A stretch of DNA of 64,000 bases from Fibrobacter sp. UWB5 (GCF_002210295.1 NZ_MWQH01000002.1:186001-250000), one strand, 5' to 3'; positions 34,389 to 43,810 are shown, numbered from the stretch's first letter. A program made the numbers and translations. Notes: a model not told the origin generated them from the letters alone.

Positions 34389-35431
34389 CAGTCTTTAACT
34401 CCGGTAATACACCAGTCTAATTTTTTTCCGTGGCTTGCGTCGCTGCGGCCTCTATAGAATAGGACTTCGCCGCCGGCGGCAATCTTGAAAGCCTTCTTGG
34501 CAATCCAGCCGTCTACTTTGTCCAAAAGGCTTGCCTTCTGGAGCGTTTTGGCGACACTGAACTTGAGTGCGGGAACGCTTGCGTCTTGCCATTCAAAGGT
34601 CAAGTCGCTCTTTGCGAATTTCTTGCCGTTGTAATTGTCGTTGCCATCCTTGATGGCCTTGGGCTGGGCGACCTTGATTCCGGATTCGTCTTTGTAGAGC
34701 GCGTATCCGAAGGGCTCGCCTTTTTCGGTGAGCGAAATGCGGCCAGCAAACAGCGGGGAGCGTGCGCTTGTGCTAAAGTTAATGGAGCGTGCCGCCATGT
34801 CGGTGGCCTGCGCGGTTTGCCAAGTCTGATCCATGTAGGCGTAGCCCTTCACAGCGATAGTGTCTTCGTTGTAGGCGATTTTGCCTGCGACTCGGCCGTA
34901 AGGAATGTGAACGTATTGTCCGAAACTTTCCTTGCCGATTTTCCACACGCCGTTGCCGGGAACTTTCCCGATTTCAGCTGATTCAAAGGTCACGTCGAGC
35001 AGGAATTTGCCACCCTTGTCGGCGGTAAAGTACACACGGTGATCTTTGCCCGGCTTGTGTTCCATCTTGTATTCGCCCTTGATGTCGATAGTGGCCGAGG
35101 CCTTGTCGGCCTTAAGGCGTTCGGGCGGATACTGGCGGCCTACGGTATACGTCTTGCTCTTGAAATTCCAGAAACTCATGTCGCAAGCGACTTTTTTGCC
35201 GGAGCCCGGAATATGGAGCGTGGAATAGTTGATGAAGGCGCGGGTGCCGTTATCGAAAACGAACTGATAGCTCCAGGTTTCGTTGAATTCCTTGGCGCTG
35301 TTGCTGTGCGGCATAAAGTCATCGACCGATACGCTGCGCACGGAACCCTGCGGCGCTACCACATCGCCTGCAAACGCAAGCGACGCGCAGAGTGCAGTCA
35401 TAATTGCTATCAGTATAGATTGCTTCGTCAC
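34388..35431 (-). CDS. Exported lipocalin-like (AttH/CrtC/Svf1-type) protein, tentative
   Basis: From the GTG at 35431 the protein has 347 residues, with signal peptide MTKQSILIAIMTALCASLAFA. GAGGAA lies just upstream; a TTG at 35446 is a poorer choice. The sequence is beta-rich, with IPYGRVAGKIAYNEDTIAVKG then YAYMDQTWQT. This resembles the two-domain lipocalin pattern (PxGxvxGxi...GxgyxDHxWG) of AttH/Svf1 proteins, but Asp-Gln replaces Asp-His. It may bind a lipid-like ligand. The start overlaps a REP-like repeat and its stop abuts hisA. Confidence 0.6.
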   Translation of the reverse strand: MTKQSILIAIMTALCASLAFAGDVVAPQGSVRSVSVDDFMPHSNSAKEFNETWSYQFVFDNGTRAFINYSTLHIPGSGKKVACDMSFWNFKSKTYTVGRQYPPERLKADKASATIDIKGEYKMEHKPGKDHRVYFTADKGGKFLLDVTFESAEIGKVPGNGVWKIGKESFGQYVHIPYGRVAGKIAYNEDTIAVKGYAYMDQTWQTAQATDMAARSINFSTSARSPLFAGRISLTEKGEPFGYALYKDESGIKVAQPKAIKDGNDNYNGKKFAKSDLTFEWQDASVPALKFSVAKTLQKASLLDKVDGWIAKKAFKIAAGGEVLFYRGRSDASHGKKLDWCITGVKD

Positions 35432-35451
35432 TATCGTTCCTCGCAATGACG
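35418..35451. repeat. GTCATTGCGAGG...GAAGCAATC palindromic repeat at a gene start
   Basis: The plus strand reads GATTGCTTCG, a variable centre, then CTCGCAATGACG. Its ends match the repeat at 19691-19723. It supplies the GAGGAA ribosome binding site, the GTG start and the first codons of the lipocalin-like gene. Confidence 0.6.
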
Positions 35452-35453
35452 CG

Positions 35454-36443
35454 TTACAGTCTCAAGTCCTGTCCCATGCCGAGCTTGAGTTCTGTACGAC
35501 GGCGTAATACCATTTCGTTGAACAAGTCGGTAAGGCAATCTTCGATGCTGATCATCGGTTTCCAGCCCATGCTCATGGCCTTTTCGGGGTTGCCGATAAG
35601 GAGCGGAATGTCGTTGCTGCGTTCGTAACCCGGGTCGAAACGGAAGTCAACGCTCACACCGGCGATGTCGACGAGCATTTCGGTGAGTTCGCGGAAGGTA
35701 TACGACTTGCCACAGCAAAGGTTGTAAGCTTCGCCCGGTTCGGACTGGTTCAAAAGCTGAATCATACCGCGTGCCACGTCTCGCACGTCAATCACGTCGC
35801 GGCTAATGTCCAGGCTGCCGGAATAGATTGTCGGTTCCGTGCCGTAATACTTGATCTTGACAAGCTGGTAGGTAATGGAGGGGATTACGAAACGTCGGCT
35901 GTGGTGCGGACCCGTAAAATGGAAGGGTCTTGCAAACACCACGTGCAACCCGTAAGCGTTCTTGAACTGGTTGCCCAGAAGTTCCATGCAAGCCTTGGAG
36001 GTTGCGTAGGGCGTGAGCGGATTCGGGGCGTCCGTTTCTTTGTGCAAGTAGGTAAGCTGGTGGTCGGTACGGCCGTAAATTTCGCTAGAGCTCAAAAGCA
36101 TCACCTTTGCCTTGGGGCAATTCTGGCGTACTGCTTCGAGCAGGTTCTGGGTGCCGAGCAAGTTGATGTTCAGCGTTTCGTATGGCTTCTTGTAGCTGAG
36201 CCCCACCGACGATTGGCTCGCCAGGTGGTAAATGTGCGTTGGCTGCACGAACTGAATCACGTCCTGCATGTGCTTGAAGTTCAGCAAGTCGCCATTCAGG
36301 TATTCGACGCCATCGACCTTCTGCCAGGGCTGCGGCTGTTCGTCGCTAAAGCTGTACAGATCGTGCGTCGTTCCCACGAGGCTCGACAGAATGTGGTAGC
36401 CCAGGGCACCTGTTCCACCGGTTACAAGAATACTCATATTCAT
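35454..36443 (-). CDS. NAD-dependent sugar-nucleotide epimerase/dehydratase (RMD-like)
   Basis: This 329-residue extended short-chain dehydrogenase has a Rossmann motif GGTGALG (residues 9-15), the DLLN acidic site, LLSSSEIYG supplying the active-site Ser and YATSK supplying the catalytic Tyr-Lys. FARPFHFTGPHHSRRF and RDVIDVRDVARGM resemble GDP-6-deoxy-4-keto-D-mannose reductases and GDP-mannose dehydratases. It probably makes a deoxyhexose donor for surface glycans. ATG 36443 has AGGAG five bases upstream. It follows aroKB by 16 bp. Confidence 0.88.
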   Translation of the reverse strand: MNMSILVTGGTGALGYHILSSLVGTTHDLYSFSDEQPQPWQKVDGVEYLNGDLLNFKHMQDVIQFVQPTHIYHLASQSSVGLSYKKPYETLNINLLGTQNLLEAVRQNCPKAKVMLLSSSEIYGRTDHQLTYLHKETDAPNPLTPYATSKACMELLGNQFKNAYGLHVVFARPFHFTGPHHSRRFVIPSITYQLVKIKYYGTEPTIYSGSLDISRDVIDVRDVARGMIQLLNQSEPGEAYNLCCGKSYTFRELTEMLVDIAGVSVDFRFDPGYERSNDIPLLIGNPEKAMSMGWKPMISIEDCLTDLFNEMVLRRRTELKLGMGQDLRL

Positions 36444-36459
36444 ACACTCCTATTGAGCA

Positions 36460-38070
36460 TTACTTAATAGCTCCCCAGCTTTGAGTAATGATATCTTTAT
36501 CGATGTTGCTTACTTTTTCCACTTCTCCAATCTTAGTGGGCAAAATGTATACACGTTTGCCCTTTTCTGCCTTCTTGTCAACAGCCATGGCGTCCCATGC
36601 GGCTTCCACGTCGATATCGTATTTCTTCGGGAATCCGAGGTCGTCCAAGAGTTTGTTCTGACGAGCTTCTTCTTCGGCGGTGATCTTGCCCAAGAGAACT
36701 GCCGCGCGGGCGGCCACGCGCATGCCGAGCGACACGGCGATACCGTGCGTGAACATACTGTAGTGCGTCAAGTTTTCGATAGCATGCCCGAAGGTATGCC
36801 CGTAATTCAAAATAGCGCGCAGGCCTGCTTCCTTTTCGTCGATGCCGACGACTTCGGCCTTGATGGCGCAGCTACGGTAAATCAGGTGCTTGAGTACGTC
36901 GAGGTCGTGAGCCTTGATCTTTTCGACGTTCTGTTCCATATAACGGAAGAATTCTTCGTCGTAAATCACGCCGTACTTCACGATTTCGGCGAGGCCTGCT
37001 AGGTATTCCGTTTCGGGCAAGGTGCTGAGCACGGCGAGGTCGCAGACCACAGCCTTGGGCTGGTAGAATGCGCCAATCATGTTCTTGCCTTCGGGGTGGT
37101 TCACGGCCACCTTTCCGCCTACAGAACTGTCGACCATGCTCAAAAGCGTTGTCGGGAACTGGATGAACGGAATGCCGCGTTGGTAGGTGGCTGCACCGAA
37201 GCCAGCCATGTCGCCGACCACGCCACCGCTAAACTGCAACAGGCAGCTCTTGCGGGTGTAGCCGCGGTGAAGCATAAAGCTGAACAGCTGGTTCAGGTTG
37301 TGCAAAGTCTTGTTCTTTTCGCCGGCCTGGAACTTGAAAATCGGGCAACGTCCGGCCTGGCCTCTCAGTTCGCCAATCATCTGGCTTTGTACCTTGGCGA
37401 TGTTCGTGTCGGTGCACACCAGGAAATCATGGCTCGGCGTGAGCTTGAGGCTTTCAAGCAAAACGCCTGTTTCGGGAATGATGTTTTTGCCGATAAAAAT
37501 GGGGTAGCGTCCGCCACTGCTCGGGCACACGTCCAGCGCATGGCTGTTCCAGAAATTCAGGATGTACAGGATGCGCTCGATGACGTGGTCTTCGGTATAT
37601 TCGTCAGAACTTTCCACGCTGAAGTCGGCGTTCGCGTAATTCTTTTCGCGTTCCTTGAGCATCACCTTGATTTTTTCGAGGCGTTCTTCGTCGCTCAAGT
37701 TGGCAAGCAGGGGGCGCGTGTTCTTGCGACCGATGCGTTCCGAAAGCACTTCGGGCTTTGCCCACAGGCGAATGATGGTGCCGTTTTCGCGGATGACTTT
37801 GAGGTTGTCCGGCTGCGTGAGAGCGCCACCGCCCAAGGAAATGATGTGCGGAGTTTCTTTCTTGGCGAATTCGGCAACGACTTCGCGTTCCATTTCGCGG
37901 AACTTGGCTTCGCCGTCCTGTTCAAAAATCTCGCTGATGGTCTTGCCGGCACGTTCGACGATAACGGCGTCGGTATCTACGTAGGGGCGGTTTAACCGTT
38001 CTGCCAGGGCGCGTCCGGTGCGGGACTTTCCGCTTGCCATGAATCCGGTGAAAAAGATGTGCTTGTTCAT
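36460..38070 (-). CDS. aroKB: Fused shikimate kinase and 3-dehydroquinate synthase
   Basis: The 536-residue protein joins two shikimate-pathway steps. Residues 1-165 are AroK: P-loop GFMASGKSRTG, DTDAVIVE, SLGGGALT and RPLLANL. Residues about 185-530 are AroB: FSGGVVGDMAGFGAATYQRG, PTTLLSMVDSSVGGKVAVNH, AEIVKYGVI and the metal ligand His in NYGHTFGHAIE. The two steps are not consecutive in the pathway (DHQ synthase is step 2, shikimate kinase step 5); fusion ensures equal amounts. aroE lies 1 bp upstream. Confidence 0.95.
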   Translation of the reverse strand: MNKHIFFTGFMASGKSRTGRALAERLNRPYVDTDAVIVERAGKTISEIFEQDGEAKFREMEREVVAEFAKKETPHIISLGGGALTQPDNLKVIRENGTIIRLWAKPEVLSERIGRKNTRPLLANLSDEERLEKIKVMLKEREKNYANADFSVESSDEYTEDHVIERILYILNFWNSHALDVCPSSGGRYPIFIGKNIIPETGVLLESLKLTPSHDFLVCTDTNIAKVQSQMIGELRGQAGRCPIFKFQAGEKNKTLHNLNQLFSFMLHRGYTRKSCLLQFSGGVVGDMAGFGAATYQRGIPFIQFPTTLLSMVDSSVGGKVAVNHPEGKNMIGAFYQPKAVVCDLAVLSTLPETEYLAGLAEIVKYGVIYDEEFFRYMEQNVEKIKAHDLDVLKHLIYRSCAIKAEVVGIDEKEAGLRAILNYGHTFGHAIENLTHYSMFTHGIAVSLGMRVAARAAVLLGKITAEEEARQNKLLDDLGFPKKYDIDVEAAWDAMAVDKKAEKGKRVYILPTKIGEVEKVSNIDKDIITQSWGAIK

Positions 38071-38071
38071 A

Positions 38072-38959
38072 TCAGCCCTGCATTCCTTTACGCATAATCT
38101 GTGCGAGTTCGTCGTTCGTCTTGTTTTTAGTTTCTTCGGGGAACCATTTTCTAAAACTTTCGATACCCTGGTGCACCAGCATGCCTTCGCCGGTTACGAC
38201 CTTGCAGCCTTTTGCCTGGGCTGTCTTTAACAGCTTGGTCATGGGCGGTGTATAGACAATGTCCATCACGGCCTGACCTTGGTGCAAGGATTCTTCGGTT
38301 AGGGGAGACTGGTCATCGTTCGGGGTCATGCCCACGGAGGTCGCGTTGATGATGATTTCGATGCTCTTGGATACGGCAGGGAATTCATCGAAGGTGGCGA
38401 CTTGGACCTGGGGAGCCTTGCCGTTAAAGAACTGGTTCAGGCTGTCGGCGAGTACCTGGCCTTTTTCGCGGTTGCGGCACACGATGGTGAGCTGGTTCTG
38501 CATCTCGGCCAGCGTGTAGGCGATTGCCTTGGCGGCTCCGCCGTTTCCGAGCAGGGCGACCTTCTTGTTCGAAGGCTCTACACCCGATTCCTGCAGGTTG
38601 CGAATGCATCCATAGGGGTCGGTTGTCGTGCCACATAAAGTGCCACCGACAAGGCCGTCTTTCCAATACAGCGTATTGACGCTGCCGGTAAATTTCGAAA
38701 TGTCCGAAAGTTCGTCTACAAGGTCCATGACCGGGGTCTTGTACGGAATCGTGACATTTGCCCCGCGGAACTTCATGGCCCTAAATCCCTTGATGGCGTC
38801 GGCCAGATTTTCGGGCTCCGGGGCGTAGGGCAAATAGGCCGCATTGATGCCTAATGCTTCAAAAAGGGCATTATGCATCAAAGGCGACTTGCTATGACCA
38901 ACAGGATGACCGAAAATGCAAAGAGACTCGGTCTTTCCATTCAATTTTAACTGGCTCAA
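38072..38959 (-). CDS. aroE: Shikimate dehydrogenase
   Basis: AroE reduces 3-dehydroshikimate to shikimate with NADPH. The 295-residue protein has the substrate site GHPVGHSKSPLMHN, the catalytic Lys in NVTIPYKTPVMD, GSVNTLYW, the nucleotide-binding motif LLGNGGAAKAI, INATSVGM and the closing GEGMLVHQG. It is first in the minus-strand aroE-aroKB-epimerase run. Confidence 0.95.
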   Translation of the reverse strand: MSQLKLNGKTESLCIFGHPVGHSKSPLMHNALFEALGINAAYLPYAPEPENLADAIKGFRAMKFRGANVTIPYKTPVMDLVDELSDISKFTGSVNTLYWKDGLVGGTLCGTTTDPYGCIRNLQESGVEPSNKKVALLGNGGAAKAIAYTLAEMQNQLTIVCRNREKGQVLADSLNQFFNGKAPQVQVATFDEFPAVSKSIEIIINATSVGMTPNDDQSPLTEESLHQGQAVMDIVYTPPMTKLLKTAQAKGCKVVTGEGMLVHQGIESFRKWFPEETKNKTNDELAQIMRKGMQG

Positions 38960-39019
38960 AAAAACCTCTTTTTTTACAATATAAAGATATATAAAATTTG
39001 GAGAAGAAATGGATTGTTC

Positions 39020-39051
39020 TTGACATAGTGTTTTTTATTTTTGCTTATATT
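39020..39051 (+). promoter_or_regulatory. Possible promoter of the FISUMP-like lipoprotein gene
   Basis: A perfect TTGACA (39020-39025) is followed by TTATAT at 39045 or TATATT at 39046, giving a long 19-20 bp spacer in a T-rich region. The gene starts at 39101 with GGAGGGG upstream. Confidence 0.45.
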
Positions 39052-39100
39052 TAGTTAAGAAAAGTTAACGGGCTGTATCTTTTACGGAGGGGTCACTAAA

Positions 39101-40474
39101 ATGAAATTTTTCAGCCAAAACAAGAATGGAAATGTCCTTGCGAATTTGCTGAAAGTAGGCGCTGCAACGGCTGTGTGCGTATTCTTTGCCGCCTGCGGTG
39201 ATGATTCTAGTAGCAGTGGTCCGTCGGATCCTGATGATGAAGTAGAAGAAAACGTAGAAAAGCCGGAAACAACGTCTTCGTCGAGCGTGAAGCCCGATGG
39301 AAAAAGTTCTAGCAGTGAAAATACCAAGGCTGGCAACTCTAGCAGCGTCAAAAGCGATACGAACAGCTCCGGTAGTGTCAAGTCCGATAACAAAAGTTCC
39401 AGTAGCGGCAACGGCAAGGCTAATAGCTCCAGCAGCAAGGAAGATGCGGATAGTTCATCCAGCATCAGTTCCTCCGACAGCGAGACTGCTAAGAGCTCCA
39501 GTAGCAATGAAAAGACCCCTGAGAGCTCCAGCAGCGATGAAGAATCCGATCCTTTCAAGGTAGAGATTGATTCGATACCGCCTGTAATTGTTTTTGACAA
39601 TTTAGTCTGGATGGCCGAAGACCTGACACATAATGGATCAGCTGATTTCACTTTGCATGAATCTTCTTATGCCTGCCCTGCAGGTTGGCGATTGCCTACG
39701 GAAAACGAATTGATGAATATTGCGCATCGGTCAGGGGAATTAGGCGATTTGTTCGGAACAGGAACAGAGCCTAGATACTTTACGACAGGTATCGGTGGAA
39801 ATGGCGTGGCTCTAACCTGTAGCGAAAATCGGGCTAGCTGCATTCTCCGGGAGCTTATTCAAGATGAATTGGACAGCCGTATTCGCTGTGTCAATGACGA
39901 TGTTGCCATAACGGCTTCTGAATGTGAGTGCACCGCTTCGGAACCGGCAGATAATTCCGTCACCTGGAGCGTCACTGGTTGCAAGGAAGGGGCCAATGAA
40001 ATTTCCGGCTACACTTGGGACTTCGGTTCCAACTCTGCAAACGTAACAGTTTCCGGAGCTGAGGCGAAAATGACATTTAACTCGGTTGCTTCTGTGACTC
40101 CGCTAGTCAAAGTCAATAGCAAAATGAAGGTTGGCGACGAGTTCGTTAAGATTCCGCAAAGGGTGGCCTGTCCGATGGTTCGCGCCGGATTCTCCGAGTC
40201 TGCAATTGTATTCAAACACGGATCAAATGAAAGCGTAAGTCTTTCCGCAGGAACATCTTATACAGCCAGACTGGATGGCGAATGCGATCAGTACGCACCC
40301 CCAGAGATTACCTGTGAATCATCTTCTGGTGAACCTAATTCTGTTACAATTGATGGCCAAACCTATTCAGGCACGGGTTATCTTATTTCGAAATTGCTAG
40401 ACCGAAGCGTCTGCGAGAAGGAATTTACAATCTCGGTATCTGAAGATATGGACTGCTACATGCGTTTCCAGTAA
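39101..40474 (+). CDS. Ser-linker lipoprotein with a FISUMP-like domain
   Basis: This 457-residue protein has a lipoprotein signal (Cys32 in FFAACGDDSS), then about 120 residues of Ser-rich linker made of SSSS blocks. A short FISUMP-like segment follows (VWMAEDLTH, then CPAGWRLPTENELMNIA), the motif of the Fibrobacter major paralogous domain. The rest is beta-rich with paired cysteines (CEC, CRxV-like segments), ending DMDCYMRFQ. Likely an outer-surface, possibly adhesive protein. Ligand unknown. Confidence 0.8.
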   Translation: MKFFSQNKNGNVLANLLKVGAATAVCVFFAACGDDSSSSGPSDPDDEVEENVEKPETTSSSSVKPDGKSSSSENTKAGNSSSVKSDTNSSGSVKSDNKSSSSGNGKANSSSSKEDADSSSSISSSDSETAKSSSSNEKTPESSSSDEESDPFKVEIDSIPPVIVFDNLVWMAEDLTHNGSADFTLHESSYACPAGWRLPTENELMNIAHRSGELGDLFGTGTEPRYFTTGIGGNGVALTCSENRASCILRELIQDELDSRIRCVNDDVAITASECECTASEPADNSVTWSVTGCKEGANEISGYTWDFGSNSANVTVSGAEAKMTFNSVASVTPLVKVNSKMKVGDEFVKIPQRVACPMVRAGFSESAIVFKHGSNESVSLSAGTSYTARLDGECDQYAPPEITCESSSGEPNSVTIDGQTYSGTGYLISKLLDRSVCEKEFTISVSEDMDCYMRFQ

Positions 40475-40522
40475 AAACGGGCACCTTGGCACGAGCCTAA
40501 ATATTTACTAAATTTGGCGCCT

Positions 40523-42301
40523 ATGAATCCGAATGGCGCCATTATTGTTCAGAGTAATATGGAAATCATGGTGGAGGTCGATCTCCCCACTTATGAAGCG
40601 GCTCGCGATGCAATCGCCCCGTTTACCGAATTGGTCAAAAGCCCCGAACACCTGCACACCTACAAAATTAGTCCCCTGAGTCTGTGGAATGCGGCTTCGA
40701 CGGGACTCCGTGCACCGGAAGTGCTGGAACGCCTTGAAGGTCAGAGCCGATTTCCGATTCCTGAATCCGTGGTGACAGAAATCCAGGATTACATGGAGCG
40801 CTACGGTCTGCTCCGCCTTAAAAAGGATGGCGACAAGCTGATTGTCGAATCTGACGACAAGTACATGTTCACCGAAATTTGCCACCTCAAGGAAGTGGAA
40901 CCGTACATTGTCCAGTTTATAGACGATTTGCACGCCGAAGTGGATCCGGAACGCCGCGGTCACTTGAAGATGGCTCTTACCAACGCCGGGTTCCCGGTCG
41001 AAGACTTGGCCGGTTATACCGTGGGTGACCCTCTGCCGATTCACCTGCGCGAAACGACTGTTGGTGGCAAGCCTTTTGCCCTCCGCGATTACCAGAAGGA
41101 AGCGGCCCAGGTGTTCTACGCCAGTGGTTCTGAAAAGGGCGGCTCGGGCGTGATCGTGCTGCCTTGTGGTTCGGGTAAGACCGTGATTGGCCTTGCCACC
41201 ATGGCTTTGGTACAAACTAAGACTTTGATTTTGACGCCGAACATTTCGGCTAGCCGTCAGTGGATTCGCGAAATTTGCGACAAGACGGACTTGACGCTCG
41301 ACCAGGTGAAGGAATATTCCGGCGAAGTCAAGGAAATCGGCCCCGTGACGGTGGCGACCTACCAGATTTTGACTCAGCGTAAGCGCGCCAAGAAGGCTGA
41401 AAACGAAAAGACCGATTCGGACTTGGACGATTTGACCGAAGAAGAAGTCAAAAAGGAACTGGCCAACTTCCCGCTGTTCAGCCAGGAAAAGTGGGGCCTG
41501 ATGATTTACGACGAAGTGCACTTGCTGCCGGCTCCGGTGTTCCGCCTGAGTACCGAAATGCAGGCCACTCGCCGCCTGGGCCTTACGGCAACGCTCGTGC
41601 GCGAAGACCACAAGGAAACCGAAGTATTCAGCTTGATTGGCCCCAAGAAGTACGACATTCCGTGGCGTATTCTGGAAGCCCAGGGCTGGATTGCTACCGC
41701 CGACTGTAACGAAATCCGTATCCCGATGGATGCGGAACTCAAGATGAAGTATGCACTTGCTCCGGTGCGCGAAAAGATTACGCTCGCTTCCACCAACCCC
41801 GAAAAGACGGATATCGTGGAACGCCTGCTCAAGTACTTTGACAAGCCCGATGACCGCGTGCTGATTATTGGCCAGTACATCGACCAGCTCGAAGCCCTTT
41901 CCGAAGACTTGCAGATTCCGCTGATTACGGGTAAGACTCCGAACAAGGACCGCGAAAAGCTTTATGCCGCCTTCCGTAACGGAACGCAGAAGAACCTGAT
42001 GGTGTCTAAGGTGGGTAACTTTGCCATCGACTTGCCTGATGCTAACGTGCTCATCCAGATTTCGGGTACCTTTGGTAGCCGACAGGAAGAAGCCCAACGT
42101 CTCGGTCGCGTGCTTCGCCCCAAGAGCGACGGTGGCGCGGCGCATTTCTACAGCATCGTGACGCAGGATTCCAAGGAACAGGAATTTGCCATGAACCGCC
42201 AGCTGTTCTTGACCGAACAGGGGTATGCGTACAAGATTATCAAGCGCGGCGACTGGGATATTCTGGCTCGAACTCCTGAAGAGTTAGCTGCTAGAAAGTA
42301 A
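40523..42301 (+). CDS. XPB/Rad25-type DNA helicase
   Basis: This SF2 helicase of 592 residues has an N-terminal XPB-like domain (about 1-170) with NGAIIVQSNMEIMVEVD. Helicase motifs are LPCGSGKTV (near 213), LILTPNISASRQW, IYDEVH (near 329), GLTATLVRED and the C-terminal QRLGRVLRPK. The C-terminal PxGxF-like segments resemble archaeal and mycobacterial XPB. Its role in bacteria is thought to be DNA repair or unwinding. The frame has an upstream TTG at 40514, but ATG 40523 is natural. It is monocistronic. Confidence 0.92.
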   Translation: MNPNGAIIVQSNMEIMVEVDLPTYEAARDAIAPFTELVKSPEHLHTYKISPLSLWNAASTGLRAPEVLERLEGQSRFPIPESVVTEIQDYMERYGLLRLKKDGDKLIVESDDKYMFTEICHLKEVEPYIVQFIDDLHAEVDPERRGHLKMALTNAGFPVEDLAGYTVGDPLPIHLRETTVGGKPFALRDYQKEAAQVFYASGSEKGGSGVIVLPCGSGKTVIGLATMALVQTKTLILTPNISASRQWIREICDKTDLTLDQVKEYSGEVKEIGPVTVATYQILTQRKRAKKAENEKTDSDLDDLTEEEVKKELANFPLFSQEKWGLMIYDEVHLLPAPVFRLSTEMQATRRLGLTATLVREDHKETEVFSLIGPKKYDIPWRILEAQGWIATADCNEIRIPMDAELKMKYALAPVREKITLASTNPEKTDIVERLLKYFDKPDDRVLIIGQYIDQLEALSEDLQIPLITGKTPNKDREKLYAAFRNGTQKNLMVSKVGNFAIDLPDANVLIQISGTFGSRQEEAQRLGRVLRPKSDGGAAHFYSIVTQDSKEQEFAMNRQLFLTEQGYAYKIIKRGDWDILARTPEELAARK

Positions 42302-42409
42302 CCTCGCTATAAGTGTCGCATAACTTCGTTCTCGGACTCGTTCTGCTCGCTTCTAGCTTCGGTTTTGTTTCTATTTAGAATAAATCTTTTTTGGCTTTTC
42401 TGAATTTTT

Positions 42410-42431
42410 AGTTACCTTTGTGAAAGTAACT
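42410..42431. promoter_or_regulatory. Inverted repeat AGTTAC...GTAACT before the lipoprotein gene
   Basis: AGTTAC-CTTTGTGAAA-GTAACT, with inner CTTT/AAAG pairing, lies 20 bp before ATG 42452. It may be an operator or a leader hairpin next to the ribosome binding site GGGGAA. Confidence 0.4.
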
Positions 42432-42451
42432 AACCTGTGGGGAATTGTAAA

Positions 42452-43699
42452 ATGAAAAGTCTATCTATTCGTGGCTTTGCTGCAGTGAGTCTTGTAGCAG
42501 CGTTTATGTTTTTTGGATGCTCTGACGATTCTTCTCCTGTTGTGACGGATGATGAGACTGGTGCCTTGTCGTCTTCGGATGATTCTGTGGTTGAATCTAG
42601 CAGTTCTTCTAAGAAAGTTTCAAACAGTTCTGCTGAGGAAAAGTCGTCTAGTTCTTCGAAGAAAACGAAAAAATCGTCCAGTAGCACAGTAGAGGATGAT
42701 GAAATGGATTCTAGTAGTTCTCTTGAAAAATCCAGTAGCAGTGAATTGGTAATTGTTGTTCCTGATCAGAGCGACTTTACTATCACGGCCTCGGAGCTAG
42801 ACTCTAGAGTGGCTGGCGATGAAGTTCGCTTCAAGGGAAAATTCATGTTGAATCTTCTCGGCGATTCTACCGTCATGGACAGCTCTTTAAACATCGCCTT
42901 TATCGGTATCGAATATATAGTCGCTAAGGGTAATGATGTCAATAACATGACTATTGCTCCTGTAGCTGTTAGCTCCAATCAGATTCTCTTGCCCACGCAG
43001 AATGCCATTGATCTGAACTCCACGAATTCTGCTCGCGTTTCTATCAGCTTGCTGGATCCGGGATTCACCGAATGCGGTACGTACTGCCTTATTATTACTG
43101 TGACGGCTACTTCCGGCGACATGGTTTTTCAGAGAACCGAAATCATTCCGTTTGAACGAGATGCTGCCGAATATTGTTGGGGCGAGTATTCATCATCATC
43201 TACCGTTCAGGTTAAAGAAATCCCGATGACAACTTGTCAGGTTGAACTTTCTACGAACGTGAATCCGGGGGTTGACCTAGCTTACTGCGTCGCAGTGCCT
43301 GCCGCAGGTGCTGCAACGGCAGACATAATCTTCGAAAAGGCTGGTGATGTGACGAATCCGGAACTTTCTTCAAAAAGTGGCTCGGGTCTTCTGTTTTCCC
43401 CAATTACCAATGGAGACCTTCCGCCGTACACCGACGATTACGAAGTGGATATCTGGCCGGAAGACATGAATGCGGATCGTTCTCCGGCAACGGCCTACGT
43501 GAGCGACTTCAAGTTCAAAGCCATCGAAGGCACGCAGTTGAACAACATGATTCAGAACTTCAACCAAATCTATGTTGCCAAGGCCCCAACCTACAATGCT
43601 GAAACTGGTGAGGGCTTCTACGCCTTCGCAATTACCGATGCAACCGAAGGCATTGATGGCGATTACACCTTTAAGGTCAAGATATACAAAGTTCCTTAA
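42452..43699 (+). CDS. Ser-linker lipoprotein of unknown function
   Basis: From ATG 42452 the protein has 415 residues, with a signal peptide and Cys23 in MFFGCSDDSS. Residues 25-105 are Ser-block linker (SSSS with Lys/Glu). The remainder is beta-rich, with cysteines in FTECGTYCLII and AEYCWGEYSSSS, and no named domain. Its architecture matches the preceding FISUMP-like lipoprotein, so both are probably surface-displayed. The frame extends five codons up to a GTG, but GGGGAATT fits ATG 42452. Confidence 0.8.
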   Translation: MKSLSIRGFAAVSLVAAFMFFGCSDDSSPVVTDDETGALSSSDDSVVESSSSSKKVSNSSAEEKSSSSSKKTKKSSSSTVEDDEMDSSSSLEKSSSSELVIVVPDQSDFTITASELDSRVAGDEVRFKGKFMLNLLGDSTVMDSSLNIAFIGIEYIVAKGNDVNNMTIAPVAVSSNQILLPTQNAIDLNSTNSARVSISLLDPGFTECGTYCLIITVTATSGDMVFQRTEIIPFERDAAEYCWGEYSSSSTVQVKEIPMTTCQVELSTNVNPGVDLAYCVAVPAAGAATADIIFEKAGDVTNPELSSKSGSGLLFSPITNGDLPPYTDDYEVDIWPEDMNADRSPATAYVSDFKFKAIEGTQLNNMIQNFNQIYVAKAPTYNAETGEGFYAFAITDATEGIDGDYTFKVKIYKVP

Positions 43700-43703
43700 A
43701 AAT

Positions 43704-43735
43704 CAAAAAATCCCGCTCAACGAGCGGGATTTTTT
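43704..43735 (+). terminator. Bidirectional intrinsic terminator
   Basis: ATCCCGCTC and GAGCGGGAT form a perfect 9-bp stem around AAC, with six A before and six T after. It serves the lipoprotein gene on the plus strand and the tRNA-Thr gene on the minus strand. Confidence 0.92.
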
Positions 43736-43737
43736 CG

Positions 43738-43810
43738 AGCCACCCAGCAGATTTGAACTGCCGACCTGCTGATTACGAATCAGCTGCTCTACCAGCTGAG
43801 CTAGAGTGGC
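43738..43810 (-). tRNA. tRNA-Thr (anticodon CGU)
   Basis: On the minus strand the 73-nt gene begins GCCACTCTAGCTCAGCTGG. The acceptor stem GCCACTC/GGGTGGC, D arm GCTC/GAGC, anticodon arm GCTGA-TTCGTAA-TCAGC and T arm with GTTCAAAT are all intact. Anticodon CGT reads ACG (Thr). The 3' CCA is not encoded. The terminator follows directly. Confidence 0.93.
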
